Source of the DNA: Chondrosia reniformis
Taxonomy: Eukaryota; Porifera; Demospongiae; Chondrillida; Chondrillidae
Reading direction: 5' to 3'
Assembly (NCBI GenBank): GCA_947172415.1
Contig: OX359202.1
Location: forward strand, 3,074,001 to 3,138,000
Length of the DNA: 64,000 nucleotides
The position numbers and the translations under genes were made by a program. Below the pieces are notes generated by a model. The model ran no database searches. It was not told the DNA's origin and saw only the letters and a program-made list of their open reading frames with translations. Shown piece by piece: positions 22,473-33,046 of the stretch (position 1 is its first letter; each line of letters starts with the position of its first letter).

Positions 22473-23690
22473 CAGTTGTATGGACGACACCTTCACGGTG
22501 TTACCCAGAGGGCAGATCCAACAGTTCCATGACCACCTCAATTCTATTGAACCAACCATCAAGTTCACAATTGAGATGGAACAGGAGGGATCACTCCCAT
22601 TCCTAGACACCAGGGTGACTCGAAACGGTGATGGCTCACTGACCACCACAGTCTTCAGAAAGAAGACCCACTCAGACCGGTACCTGGACTTTGACTCCTA
22701 CCATCCTCTAGCGCACAAAGTGGCAGTGGCTCGGACACTACTCACCTGGGCAGATCGTATCTGCGAGAGTGCCCCAGCCAGAGATGTTGAGAAGAGACGG
22801 ATCACTGAAGCCCTCAACAGCAATGCTTATCCCACTGCACTGGTGAAGAAGAACTGGCACCCGACACCCCACTCCACTCCCCCTCTTTAACTGGACACTC
22901 CCAAAGCCGTGGTGGTCATCCCTTACATTAAGCATCTGTCAGAATCCATTCGGCGCATCCTCTCCCCGCTGAAGATCCGTACCTGCTTCAGACCACACCG
23001 GACTCTGAGACAGGCACGGGTCAATTTGAAGGACCGGGTCCCTCTCCAGCAGAAGGCAGGGGTGATCTACAGGATCCCCTGCAACGGTTGCCCCAGAGTG
23101 TATGTAGGCCAGACTGGCAGAACACTGGCCCAACGGCTGAAGGAACACAAACGGGCTCTAGTGAGTGGACACCTGGCACAGTCGGCAGTGGCAGAGTATG
23201 CTGCACAGGAGTCGCACGACATTGACTGGGAGGGTGCCACAGTGATGGATGTTCAGCAGAGATGCCTGCTGGAATCGTGGCACATCCGATCTGAATTGAA
23301 CACAATGAATAGAGATGAAGGCAACCTCCCCCCGGTTTATTACCTCCTCGTCTGCCAGCCTCGATCCTCAGACTAGTCAAGCCCCACCCACCCCTTGACC
23401 CATCCAGTCACACACTTTCACTATTTATTCCTTACTTACTGCACTGTTTGTTTTATCTTACTGCATAAAATATACCTCACGTGACCACCCACACTCCCAG
23501 CTTCCCGCCCATTATTTTCCCGCCCACAGCCATCTCACCTGCCCCCCCCTACCGATATATAAGTCACCATGCCCTGTAATCTCACTACCACTGATGAAGA
23601 CCCGAGATTGGGTCGAAACGTTTGGTAATCATTGACAAGCGACATCTGTCCCAATCCCTTGGCTAGTGCAGTTCCAGATTCTGAAGCGCG
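22473..23690 (+). pseudogene. Penelope-like element, 3' half with RT tail and GIY-YIG
   Basis: One reading frame runs 22474-23376, broken by a single TAA at 22888-22890. It opens at the catalytic RT block (MDDTF), then SLPFLDTRV, FRKKTHSDRYL and the RT thumb. After the stop come PYIKHLSESIRRIL and the GIY-YIG endonuclease: GVIYRIPC (residues 51-58 of the second part) and YVGQTGRTLAQRLKEH (65-80). The frame ends at 23376. The RT fingers and palm N-terminus are absent (5' truncation). The copy is clearly GC-richer than its surroundings. A complete hammerhead fold lies in the 3' region. The flanks suggest a 12-bp target duplication (22461-22472 and 23691-23702), though a 13-bp satellite makes this ambiguous. 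Confidence 0.9.
23586..23627 (+). ncRNA. Hammerhead ribozyme, complete fold
   Basis: Core CTGATGA (23591-23597) and GAA (23615-23617). Stem I is TACCA/TGGTA (23586-23590 with 23623-23627). One extra A follows the core at 23598. Stem II is GACCC/GGGTC (23599-23603 with 23610-23614) with a 6-nt loop. Stem III is the 2-bp self-complementary ACGT (23618-23621). Predicted cleavage lies after U at 23622. Such minimal stem III is known for Penelope hammerheads, which may work best as dimers. Cleavage itself is not shown. Confidence 0.68.
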
Positions 23691-24715
23691 TTGTATGTAC
23701 TAGTTGCATGTACTGGTTATATGTACTAGTTCATAGTTGTGTGAACTAGTTGGACGACCTAATTATAATTACTAATTGTATGAACTAGTTGTTTGTATAT
23801 AATAGTTGTATGAACTAGTTAAATGTGCTAGTGATATATACTATATGGATGAACAATTCATATGTTCTAGTTATATATTCATATACTAATTATATGTTTT
23901 ATATAGGTGTGTACTAGTTACAGGTCCTAGTTTTATGTACTCATTCTATGTACTAGTAGTTGATTGAGCTACTTGTATGTACTATGTTTATGTACTATTT
24001 GTACGCTCTAGTTATATTTTTCTGTATTAGTTATATGTGGTAGATGTGTGTACTAGTTATATGTACTAATTGCAAGTACCAGTTGTATGTACTAGTTGAA
24101 TGGACTAGTACTAGTTATATTTACTAGTTGTATGTACTAGTTGTATGTACTAGTTGTATGTAAATACTAGTTGTATGTACTAGCTCTGTACTGGTTGTAT
24201 GTTCTAGTTGTATGTACCAGTTGTATGTAGAAGTGGTAGGTTCTTGTACTAGTTATACTAACTGCTAGGAAGGTACTAGTTGTATGTAGTTGATGGTAGT
24301 TGTATGTACTATTTATAATTATTAGGGAAAAGTGTATATACTAGTTATATCTAGTAGGTGTATGTACTATTTATATATCCTAGTTGTTTTTCCTAGTTGT
24401 GTGTAGTAGTTTTGTACTAGTTGAATATACAAGTTGTATCTACTAGTTGAATATACAAGTTTTATGTTCTAGTATTATGTACTCATTCTGTGAGCTGGTT
24501 GTACAAGCTAGTTTCTAGTTATACTAGTTGTATTAACTAGTTGTTTGAATATAATAGTTGTATGAACTAGTTAAATGTACTAGTTTTATGTATATAGTAG
24601 TTGTATGTACCAGTTTCTAGTTGCATGCACTAGTTTTATGTACTAGTTATATATACTATATGGATGCACTATTCATATGGACTAGTTATATATTTATGTA
24701 CTAATTATATGTAGT
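23691..24715 (+). repeat. 13-bp satellite block
   Basis: Diverged monomers. Its right end (ATTTATGTACTAATTATATG) is paralogous to satellite near 38,215-38,240, which serves as an empty-site reference for the element inserted at 24,716. Confidence 0.95.
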
Positions 24716-27700
24716 GGGTCGTGGGAATTGGGTAGTCGTGGAAATTGGAGGCTGTTGTTCCGAGCTGACAAGAGGATGGGTATTGTCCAGTTCAACCCCC
24801 CCGACGGAGCAGGGTGCTTACCCCCTCATGTGGCGTCCTGTGGCTAAATCAGCCTCCCTGTCAGCATGGGCTAACCCCCCGTCTGGCAGCTTCACTGAGT
24901 TGCGTTGCTCCATGAGAATAACAATTTTCAAGACAGGTTGTGGCCTAGGTGCACCAGTGGCGAAGAAAACCCTGGGTCAACCAGAATAGGTGATTCCACT
25001 GTTGCCTCACAGGTAGATGTACCTGAATGTAATAGCCTTTCTTCGGTCCCTATGACGGGCCAACCCCCCCTCTGGACCAAAGAAATGGTTAGGGCAATAC
25101 TTGATTGCTATGAGAGATCTGAACCCAAAAGAGGTGGCTATCAGAAGTGTTTAGAGCAGGAATGGCTGAGCAAATACCCAAATTTGCCTCAGACCGGTGA
25201 AACTCTTGCCTTCCAAGCCAAAAGGAACTTGGTGGAAGACGGAGTACTGCAAGTAACGAATAGCCGAGATTTAGATTTGGATAATGATGCACCGCAAGGT
25301 GTCTCTAGAAGGAGAAGGATCAGAGGGGTGATCTGGAACCTTCACAGGGATAATATCCTCATGGAGCTCTACCAAGAAAGTAAGCCCATGGAAAAGGGGC
25401 ATGCCGAGTGGTTGTACCAGGCTTGAAATGCTGCAATGCCAGACCATAAAACCACAAAGGTAGCGCTAACTACAAGAATTAGTAGAATCCGAAGAGGTCA
25501 AGGTCTCTCGAGACTAAACCTTGTGGAACCTGACTCTTGTGGTTTAGCCACCCTAACTGAGACTGTGGAGGAAGGTGTGGGAGCCAAAGGAGGGGGGAGT
25601 TTCACCAAGTTCAGGCTGTGACTGAACAAAATGGTGAGCCGCCTGCATCCCCTTCTGAAACTCCCACAAATGATCATCCTAGTCCCAGGACAAGTGGCAA
25701 TGATCAACTGATGCAACTTTTAGGCAAAGCAAAAGATGCCTGTCTCTGAAAGAAACCTGGAGATTTCTTGGATAGAAAACCCTGTGGGGCGGTGCGGTTC
25801 AATCATGTTGAAACAGCACTGCTTCAGGAGGCCAATGATTGGGTGGACAAAGAGTGGCAGGAAGGCCCTAGGTCGACCTGGCACCTGAACTGCCTGGTCT
25901 ACTCTGTTACTATGGCTATGAAGGGAAAAACAAACTACGAATCGCAGCCATGCAACCAGGGAAGGAAATCAGATAATCAAAAGAGTAGTGAGAGACAGGG
26001 AGGTCACTCCAAAGAAAGTATAGGACGGAGTTCTATTCATTAAACATGAATGTGCTGATCAGAACTCGGTAACAGACACTGGGGAAATTCAGGGTCTGGA
26101 CCCTACAAGAGCGAAGATCGGCTGAACGCAGGAAATTCCAGGAGCAAAACCACCTCAGGAATACCCAAAGGAAATTCCCGATGAATGGTAATGTTCCAAC
26201 CTCAAATGAAGCTCCCTCAATTGAGGTAGTTAGAGACTTTTGGACAAAGATTGTATGTACTGTTGGTAAGGTCAACAAAGACGACCCTGGGGTTAAAGAA
26301 TGGCTAAAGGAAACCAAAAAGAGGGTCGGTAGAACCTCCTCTGAAGGTCCCGATAGCATTGATGAGACCAAACTGAGGAAAGCCTTGAAAAAGGCAAAAG
26401 CTGGTCAGCCCCTGGGCCGGATGGCATCCACACGTTTTGGTGGAAAGCACTCCCCTCTGCACAGTCTGCCTTAGCAGATGTACTACGGAGGGTGGTGAGC
26501 GGAGATCTGTCAGTCACAGACTGGCTTACAAGGGGTCGCACTCTACTCATCCCCAAAAAGGGTGACCCGAAAAGTGCGGCTAACTACCGACCTATTGCGT
26601 GTCTCAACACAATGTACAAGGCTGTCACAGCATACATTGCACCAGAATTACTCACTTACACCTACACTAATGATCTTTTGCCTATGGCTAAACAAGCCAT
26701 GAGAAAAGGGAGGTGGGGCTGTGTGGACTGTCTACTGCTGGATCAATCAATCGGTCTAGATGCCAAAATTATGGGCAAGCCACTTGGTGTTGCATGGATC
26801 GATTACGAGAAGGCATAAGACAGAGTCCCTCACAAGTGGGTTATGAAGTTGCTAAAACCATCAAGTGCCCAGGTTGGATCCGGAGGTCTATAGAGCTCTT
26901 CTCCAAACATTGGGCTACTGTGCTTGAGTTTGAGGACTGCGTGGAAGGTGATTAGGAGCACCCCTGTTAAATATAACAAGGGACTCTTCCAAGGAGACTC
27001 CTTATCGCCACTCCCCTTTTGTCTGGTCATAGCTCCCATATCCCAAGTTCTTAACAGAACCAAGGGATATACCCTCTGTTATAATGGGGAAAGGAACACC
27101 ATGTCACACTAGCTGTACATTGATGACCTTAAGATATATACTGTAGGGCCTAATAAACTCAAGGAAGCCATGGAATGTGTGGAGAAAACCTCAAATGCCA
27201 TTGGCATGAGGTTTGGAGTGAGAAAGTGTGTAACAGCTCACATGCAAAAGGGAAAGTTCTGGCTGGCCCAGACAACCCTGAACACATTGAAGAATCCATA
27301 AGGAACCTTGAAAAAGGTAATACTTATAAGTATCTAGGGCTAGAAAAACTGTTTGAGGTAAATGATAGCAAGGTCAAAGCTTGCTTGATCAACGAATTGA
27401 GGAGGAGACTCCACAAAGTGTGGGGCTCTCGCCTGAAGGGTAAGAATGCTGCAGAAGCCTCTAACATGTTGTGCGCCTCTCTATAGAGATACTCTTACCC
27501 AGTTTTGAGGTGGACCCAAAGTGAGCTTCCAAAACTGGACGGAATGGTGAGAAAGATCATGAGAAAGTACCAGTGTCATCACTATAACTCTGCCATTGAA
27601 GGGAGAACTTTCCTCTCTCTCAAGGTGGTAGAGGGCTCTGTAGTTTTCCTTTGGATCACGACAGGGCTGTTGTGAATCTGGCAAGATACCTCCATACTGC

Positions 27701-28981
27701 CAATGATCCACTCACAGCTCTTGTGGTTAAACACCAAAAGTAGCTGGAGTGCTCAAAGCAGAGGAGGACTGTCTTGAAAGAAGCCAGATTGATACTGAGA
27801 AGCCACGGAATAGAACTAGAACCGGAAATGTGGCTAAAGACAGATCCCTCACAAAACAGTGTAAGAGAATGGAGGAGAGTGGCACGTGAGCTCCGGCAGG
27901 CTCAGACTGAAAGGTTAAAAAGTAACCTAGCCGAAAAGTCTCACCAGGGCTCATACCACAGACAAGTCACAAATAGGGAGTCTTATGTGTGGCTTTCTGA
28001 GGGGAGACTCAGACCTCAAACTGAGGCTCTGATTCTCGCAGCCCAAGATGATGTGCTGCACACTAGGTGGTACCGAAATAGGATTCTGAGGAATTCTAGC
28101 CTCCTAATATGCAGAGAATGTGGCAAGGCTATGGAAACGGTCAAACACATACTAAACATGTGTGAGCCCATGGGCTTTTCTATCTACAAAGAGAGGCATG
28201 ACCGGGCAATACTGATAGTGTTGTGGAGGCTGTTGAAAGAATATGGATTTAACAGGAAGAGCCCAGGTACGAACTAGAAGCAAAACCAGTCTATGAGAAT
28301 AGGGCTGTCAAAATCTTGTGGGATCCTAGTATCCCTACAGATGAAGAAATGACAGAAAGAAGGCCAGACTTAGTGGTTGAGGTTCGACTATGTAAGTCCT
28401 TCTACATTATTGAGATGTCAGTTCCTACTGACAGAAATATTAATGGAAGATGGCTGGAGAATTCCAAAAGTACCAGAAGCTGGTAGCTGATATGAGGAAA
28501 CACTTTAGGGGCTACCGAATTAAGGTAGTTCCGATGATAATTGGTGCTTTGGGGACAGTGGACACGCTCCTGGAAGACCTTAGGGGAATTCCAAAGCTGT
28601 CAAGAAGTGTAGTAGAAGTGATGAGAGCCATGCAGAGAACTGTTCTCTGTTCGGCTCTGAGGATATTGAGGGGACATCTATCTGTTGAGAGATTGGGGCC
28701 TGGACGATAAGTAGTCCTGTCCAAGTCCTTGCCTGTCAACCTCTGGAAAGCAGTGGTGGATTGGTGTATGGAGGTACTCCCTCCTATTATGACCGTCAAG
28801 TTTGGCCCGACGCGCACATGTCTGCTGCTGCCGGAAGGAGGCAAAGCCGAGACTTCTGGCTAAAAACCCAAAGAAAGGAAATCATAACTGACTGAGGGTT
28901 GTCTGAGCCAGATACTCCTTGCCTTTGTAAACTAAGGTAAAAAGTAACAAGGTTCTCCATTAAGGCTTTTGCTTCTAAAAG
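24716..28981 (+). pseudogene. R2/R4-like non-LTR retrotransposon, copy 1 (dead)
   Basis: A nearly full-length copy with its single long ORF broken into about nine pieces. Order: structured GC-rich leader; N-terminal region (WTKEMVRAILDCYERS, KRGGYQKCLEQEWLSKYP) at 25,070-25,200; RT with TLLIPKKGDPKSAANYRPI (about 26,540-26,600), AWIDYEKA (motif A, followed by a stop at 26816), FQGDSLSPLPF (about 26,985) and YIDD (about 27,116, catalytic); YKYLGL; a CCHC finger CRECGKAMETVKHILNMC at about 28,113; then the restriction-like endonuclease RRPDL...IIEMSVP at about 28,360-28,430; stop near 28,710. Stops occur at 25424, 25747, 26816 and 27110, with several frameshifts and a deletion of about 130 bp near 26,010 relative to copy 3. 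The 3' tail is GGCTTTTGCTTCTAAAAGTA. RT followed by CCHC and RLE is the R2/R4/NeSL/CRE layout. No N-terminal C2H2 fingers were seen. Confidence 0.88.
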
Positions 28982-29843
28982 TAGGTGTGTACTAGATATA
29001 GGTCCTAGTTTAATATTCTCGTTCTATGTACTAGTAGTTGTGTGAACTACTTGTATGTACTTTGTTTATGTACTATTTAAATGTACTAGTTTTATTTTTA
29101 TGTATTAGTTATATGTGGTAGATGTGTGTACTAGTTATATATACTAATTGCAAGTACTAGTTGTATATATTAGTTATAGAGACTAGTACTAGTTATATTT
29201 ACTAGTTGTAGGTACTAGTTGTATGTATTTACTAGTTGTATGTACTAGCTCTCTACTGGTTGTATGTTCTAGTTGTATGTACCAGTTGTGTGTACAAGTG
29301 GTAGGTTCTTGTACTAGTTATACTAGGTGCTGGGAAGGTACTAGTTGTATGTACTAGTTGTATGTACTAGTTGCATGTACTATTTATAATTATTAGTTAA
29401 AAGTGTATGTACAAGTTATATGTAGTAGGTGTATGTACTATTTATATGTCCTAGTTGTTTTTCCAAGTTGTGTGTAGTTGTTATGTACTAGTTGAATATA
29501 CAAGTTCTATGTTCTAGTATTATGGACTCATTCTGTGAGCTAGTTTTATATACTAGTTTCTAATTGTATGTACTAGTTTTATGTGCCAGTTGTATGTACT
29601 AGTTGTATATACTATTTACAATTACAAGGTATGTGTATTTACTAGTTGAATGTACTAGTTGTAAGTACTAATTGCATGTACTAGTTGCATTCACTAGTTT
29701 TAAGTACCAGTTATAGTTATATTTACCAGTTGTAGGTACTAGCTGTATGTAAAAGTTAAATGTAATAGTTATATGTACTAATTGTTGGTTCTATTTGTAT
29801 GTGCTAGTTGTATATACTAGTTATGTACCAGTTGTATGTACTA
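28982..29843 (+). repeat. 13-bp satellite block
   Basis: Diverged monomers. The first 60 bp continue the satellite paralogue interrupted by the copy-1 insertion (compare 38,240-38,300). It contains a higher-order marker near 29,308. Confidence 0.95.
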
Positions 29844-29973
29844 GGCTTCTGGCTAAAAACCCAAAGAAAGGAAAACATAACTGACTGAGGGTTGTCCAAG
29901 CCAGATACTCCTTCCTTAGTAAACTAAGGCAAGAAGTAACAAGGTTCTCCATTAAGGCTTTTGTTTCTAAAGT
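29844..29973 (+). mobile_element. R2/R4-like element, 3'-UTR-only copy
   Basis: A 130-bp fragment equal to the last part of the element (GGCTTCTGGCTAAAAACCC, then TAACTGACTGAGGGTTGTCC, ending TTTGTTTCTAAAGTA). It corresponds to about 52,664-52,797 of copy 3. Satellite lies on both sides. It has the form of a severely 5'-truncated retrotransposition product. Confidence 0.85.
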
Positions 29974-30283
29974 AGTTGTGTGTACTAGTTATAAGTACTA
30001 GTTGAAAGTACTAGTTGCATGTACTAGTTGTATGTACTAGAACTAGCTATATTTAATAGTTTTAGGTACTAGTTGTATGTATTAGTTGTATGTAGTAGTT
30101 GCATGTGCTAATTGTATGTACAAGTTTTGTGTACTAGTTGTATGTATATACTAGTTGTATATACTAGCTATGTACTAGTTGTAGGTTCTACTTGTATGTA
30201 TTGATACTAGTTGTATGTACTAGTTGTACGTACTAGTTCTATGTTCTAGTTGTATTTACTATTTGTATGTTCTATTTATATGT
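29974..30283 (+). repeat. 13-bp satellite block
   Basis: Diverged monomers. The right part is paralogous to satellite near 42,190-42,420. Confidence 0.93.
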
Positions 30284-33046
30284 CATTGGAATTGGAGGCA
30301 GTGTTTCCGAGCTGACAAGAGGATGGGTATTGTCCAGTTCAACCCCCCGACGGAGCAGGGTGCTTAGCCCTTCATGTGGCATCCTGTGGCTAAATCAGCC
30401 TTCCTGCCAGTAAGGGCTAACCCTCGTCTGGCAGTTTCATTGGGTTACATCACGTCACGATAATGTAAATTTTCAAGACAGCCTGTAGCCTAGGTGCACC
30501 AGTGGTAAAGAAAACCCTGGGTCAACCAGAATAGGTGATTACACCGGTGCCTCGCAGGTAGATGTACCTGAATGTAATAGCCTTTCTTCGGTCTCCATGA
30601 CGGGCCAACCAGCCCTTTGGACCGAGGAAATGGTTAGGGCACTAATTGATTGCTATGAGCGATCTGCACCCAAAAGAGGTGGCTATCAGCAGTGTTTAGA
30701 GCAGGAATGGCTGAGCAAATACCCACATTTGCCTCAGACCGATGGAGCCCTTGCCTTCCAAGCCAAAAGGAACTTGGTAGGAGAAGGAGTACTGCAAGTA
30801 ACTGGTAGCTGAGATTTAGATTTGGTTAATAATACACCGCAAGGTGCCTCTAGAAGGTGAAGGATCAGAGGGGTGATCTGGAACCTTCAGAGGGATAATA
30901 TCCTCATGGAGCTCTACCAAGAAAGTAAGCCCATGGAAAAGGGGCATGCCGAGCGGTTGTACCAGGCTTGAAATGCTGCAATGCCAGACCATAAAACCAC
31001 AAAGGTAGCACTAACAACGAGAATTAGTAGAATCTGAGGTCTCTCGAGACTAAACCTTGTGGAACCTGACTCTTGTGGTTTAGCCACCCTAACTGAGACT
31101 GTGGAGGAAGGTGTGGGAGCCAAAGGAGGGGGAGTTTCACCAAGTTCAGGCTGTGACTGAACAAAATGGTGAGCCGCCTGCATCCCCTTCTGAAACTCCC
31201 ACAAATGATCATCCTAGTCCCAGGACAAGTGGCAATGATCAACTGATGCAACTTTTAGGCAAAGCAAAAGATGCCTGTCTCTGAAAGAAACCTGGAGATT
31301 TCTTGGATAGAAAACCCTGTGGGGCGGTGCAGTTCAATCATGTTGAAACAGCACTGCTTCAGGAGGCCAATGATTGGGTGGACAAAGAGTGGCAGGAAGG
31401 CCCTGGGTCGACCTGGCACCTGAACTGCCTGGTCTACTCTGTTGCTATGGCTGTGAGGGGAAAAACAACCTATGAATTGCAGCCATGCAACCAGGGAAGG
31501 AAATCAGATAATCAGAAGGGATCCGGAGGTCTATAGAGCTCTTCTCCAAACACTGGGCTACTGTGCTTGAGTTGAGGACTGCGGGGAAGGTGGTTAGGAG
31601 CACCCCTGTTAAATATAACAGGGGACTCTTCCAAGGAGACTCCTTATCGCCACTCCTCTTTTGTCTGGCCATAGCTACCATATCCCAAGTTCTTAACAGA
31701 ACCAAGGGATATACCCTCTGTTATAATGGGGAAAGGAACACCATGTCACACTAGCTGTACATGGATGACCTTAAGATATATGCTGGAGGGCCTAATAAAC
31801 TCAGGGAAGCCATGGAATGTGTGGAGAAAACCTCAAATGCCATTGGCATGAGGTTTGGAGTGAGGAAGTGTGTAACAGCTCACATGCAAAGGGGGAAAGT
31901 TCTGGCTGGCCCAGACAACCCTCAATGCAGTGAAGAATCCATAAGGAACCTTGAAAAAGGTATTACTTATAAGTACCTAGGGCTAAAACAACTGTTTGAG
32001 GTAGATGACAGCAAGGTCAAAGCTTGCTTGATCAACGAATTGAGGAGGAGACTCCACAAAGTGTGGGGCTCTCACCTGAAGGGTAAGAATGCTGCAGAAG
32101 CCTCTAACATGTTGTGTTCCTCTCAATTGAGATACTCTTACCCTGTTTTGAAGTGGACTCAAAGTGAGTTTCCAAAACTGGACCAAATGGTGAGAAAGAT
32201 CATGAGAAAGTACCAGTGTCATCACTATAACTCTGCTAGCTGGAGTGCTCAAAGCAGAGGAGAACTGTCTTGAAAGAAGCCAGATTGAGACTGAGAAGCC
32301 ACGGAATAGAACTAGAACCGGAAATGTGGCTAAAGACAGATCCCTCACAAAACAGTATAAGAGAATGGAGGAGAGTGGCACGTGAGCTCCGGGAGGCTCA
32401 GACTGAAAGGTTAAAAAGTAACCTAGCCAAAAAATCTCACCAGGGCTCATACCACAGACAAGTCACAAATAGGGAGTCTTATGTGTGGCTTTCTGAGGGG
32501 AGACTCAGACCTCAAACTGAGGCTCTGATTCTCGCAGCCCAAGATGATGTGCTGCACACTAGGTGGTACCGAAATAGGATTCTGAGGAATTCTAGCCTCC
32601 TAATATGCAGAGAATGTGGCAAGGCTATGGAAACGGTCAAACACATACTAAACATGTGTGAGCCCATGGGCTTTTCTATCTACAAAGAGAGGCATGACCG
32701 GGCAATACTGATAGTGTTGTGGAGGCTGTTGAAAGAATATGGATTTAACAGGAAGAGCCCAGGTACAAACTAGAAGCAAAACCAGTCTATGAGAATAGGG
32801 CTGTCAAAATCTTGTGGGATCCTAGCATCCTTTCAGATGAAGAAATGACAGAAAGAAGGCCAGACTTAAGGGTTGAGGATCGACTATGTGAGTCTATCTA
32901 CATTATTGAGATGTCAGTTCCTACTGACAGGAATATTAATGGAAGATGCCAAGAGAAATTCCAAAAGTACCAGAAGCTGGTAGCTGATATGAGGAAACAC
33001 TTTAGGGGCTACCGAATTAAGGTAGTCCGATGATAATTGGTGCTTT
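30284..33046 (+). pseudogene. R2/R4-like non-LTR retrotransposon, copy 2 (deleted)
   Basis: Same element as copy 1, with large deletions. The N-terminal part (WTEEMVRALIDCYERS) is at 30,618 onward. At about 31,520 it jumps from the N-terminal region to GGATCCGGAGGTCTATAGAG, losing about 0.9 kb including RT motif A. QGDSLSPLLFCLA (about 31,625-31,665) and YMDD (about 31,758) remain. A further deletion of about 150 bp lies at 32,236. The CCHC finger (about 32,607) and RLE start (RRPDL about 32,857) are kept. The copy stops at 33,046 inside the RLE-C-terminal coding sequence, directly against satellite, so the 3' end is missing. In-frame stops at 30969, 31282 and 31752 match stops in copy 1 and are absent from copy 3. 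Confidence 0.87.

Noticed and set aside
23021..23380. Minus-strand ORF of 119 codons
   Set aside because: It lies antisense to the GIY-YIG coding region of the Penelope copy, which shows clear family motifs on the plus strand.
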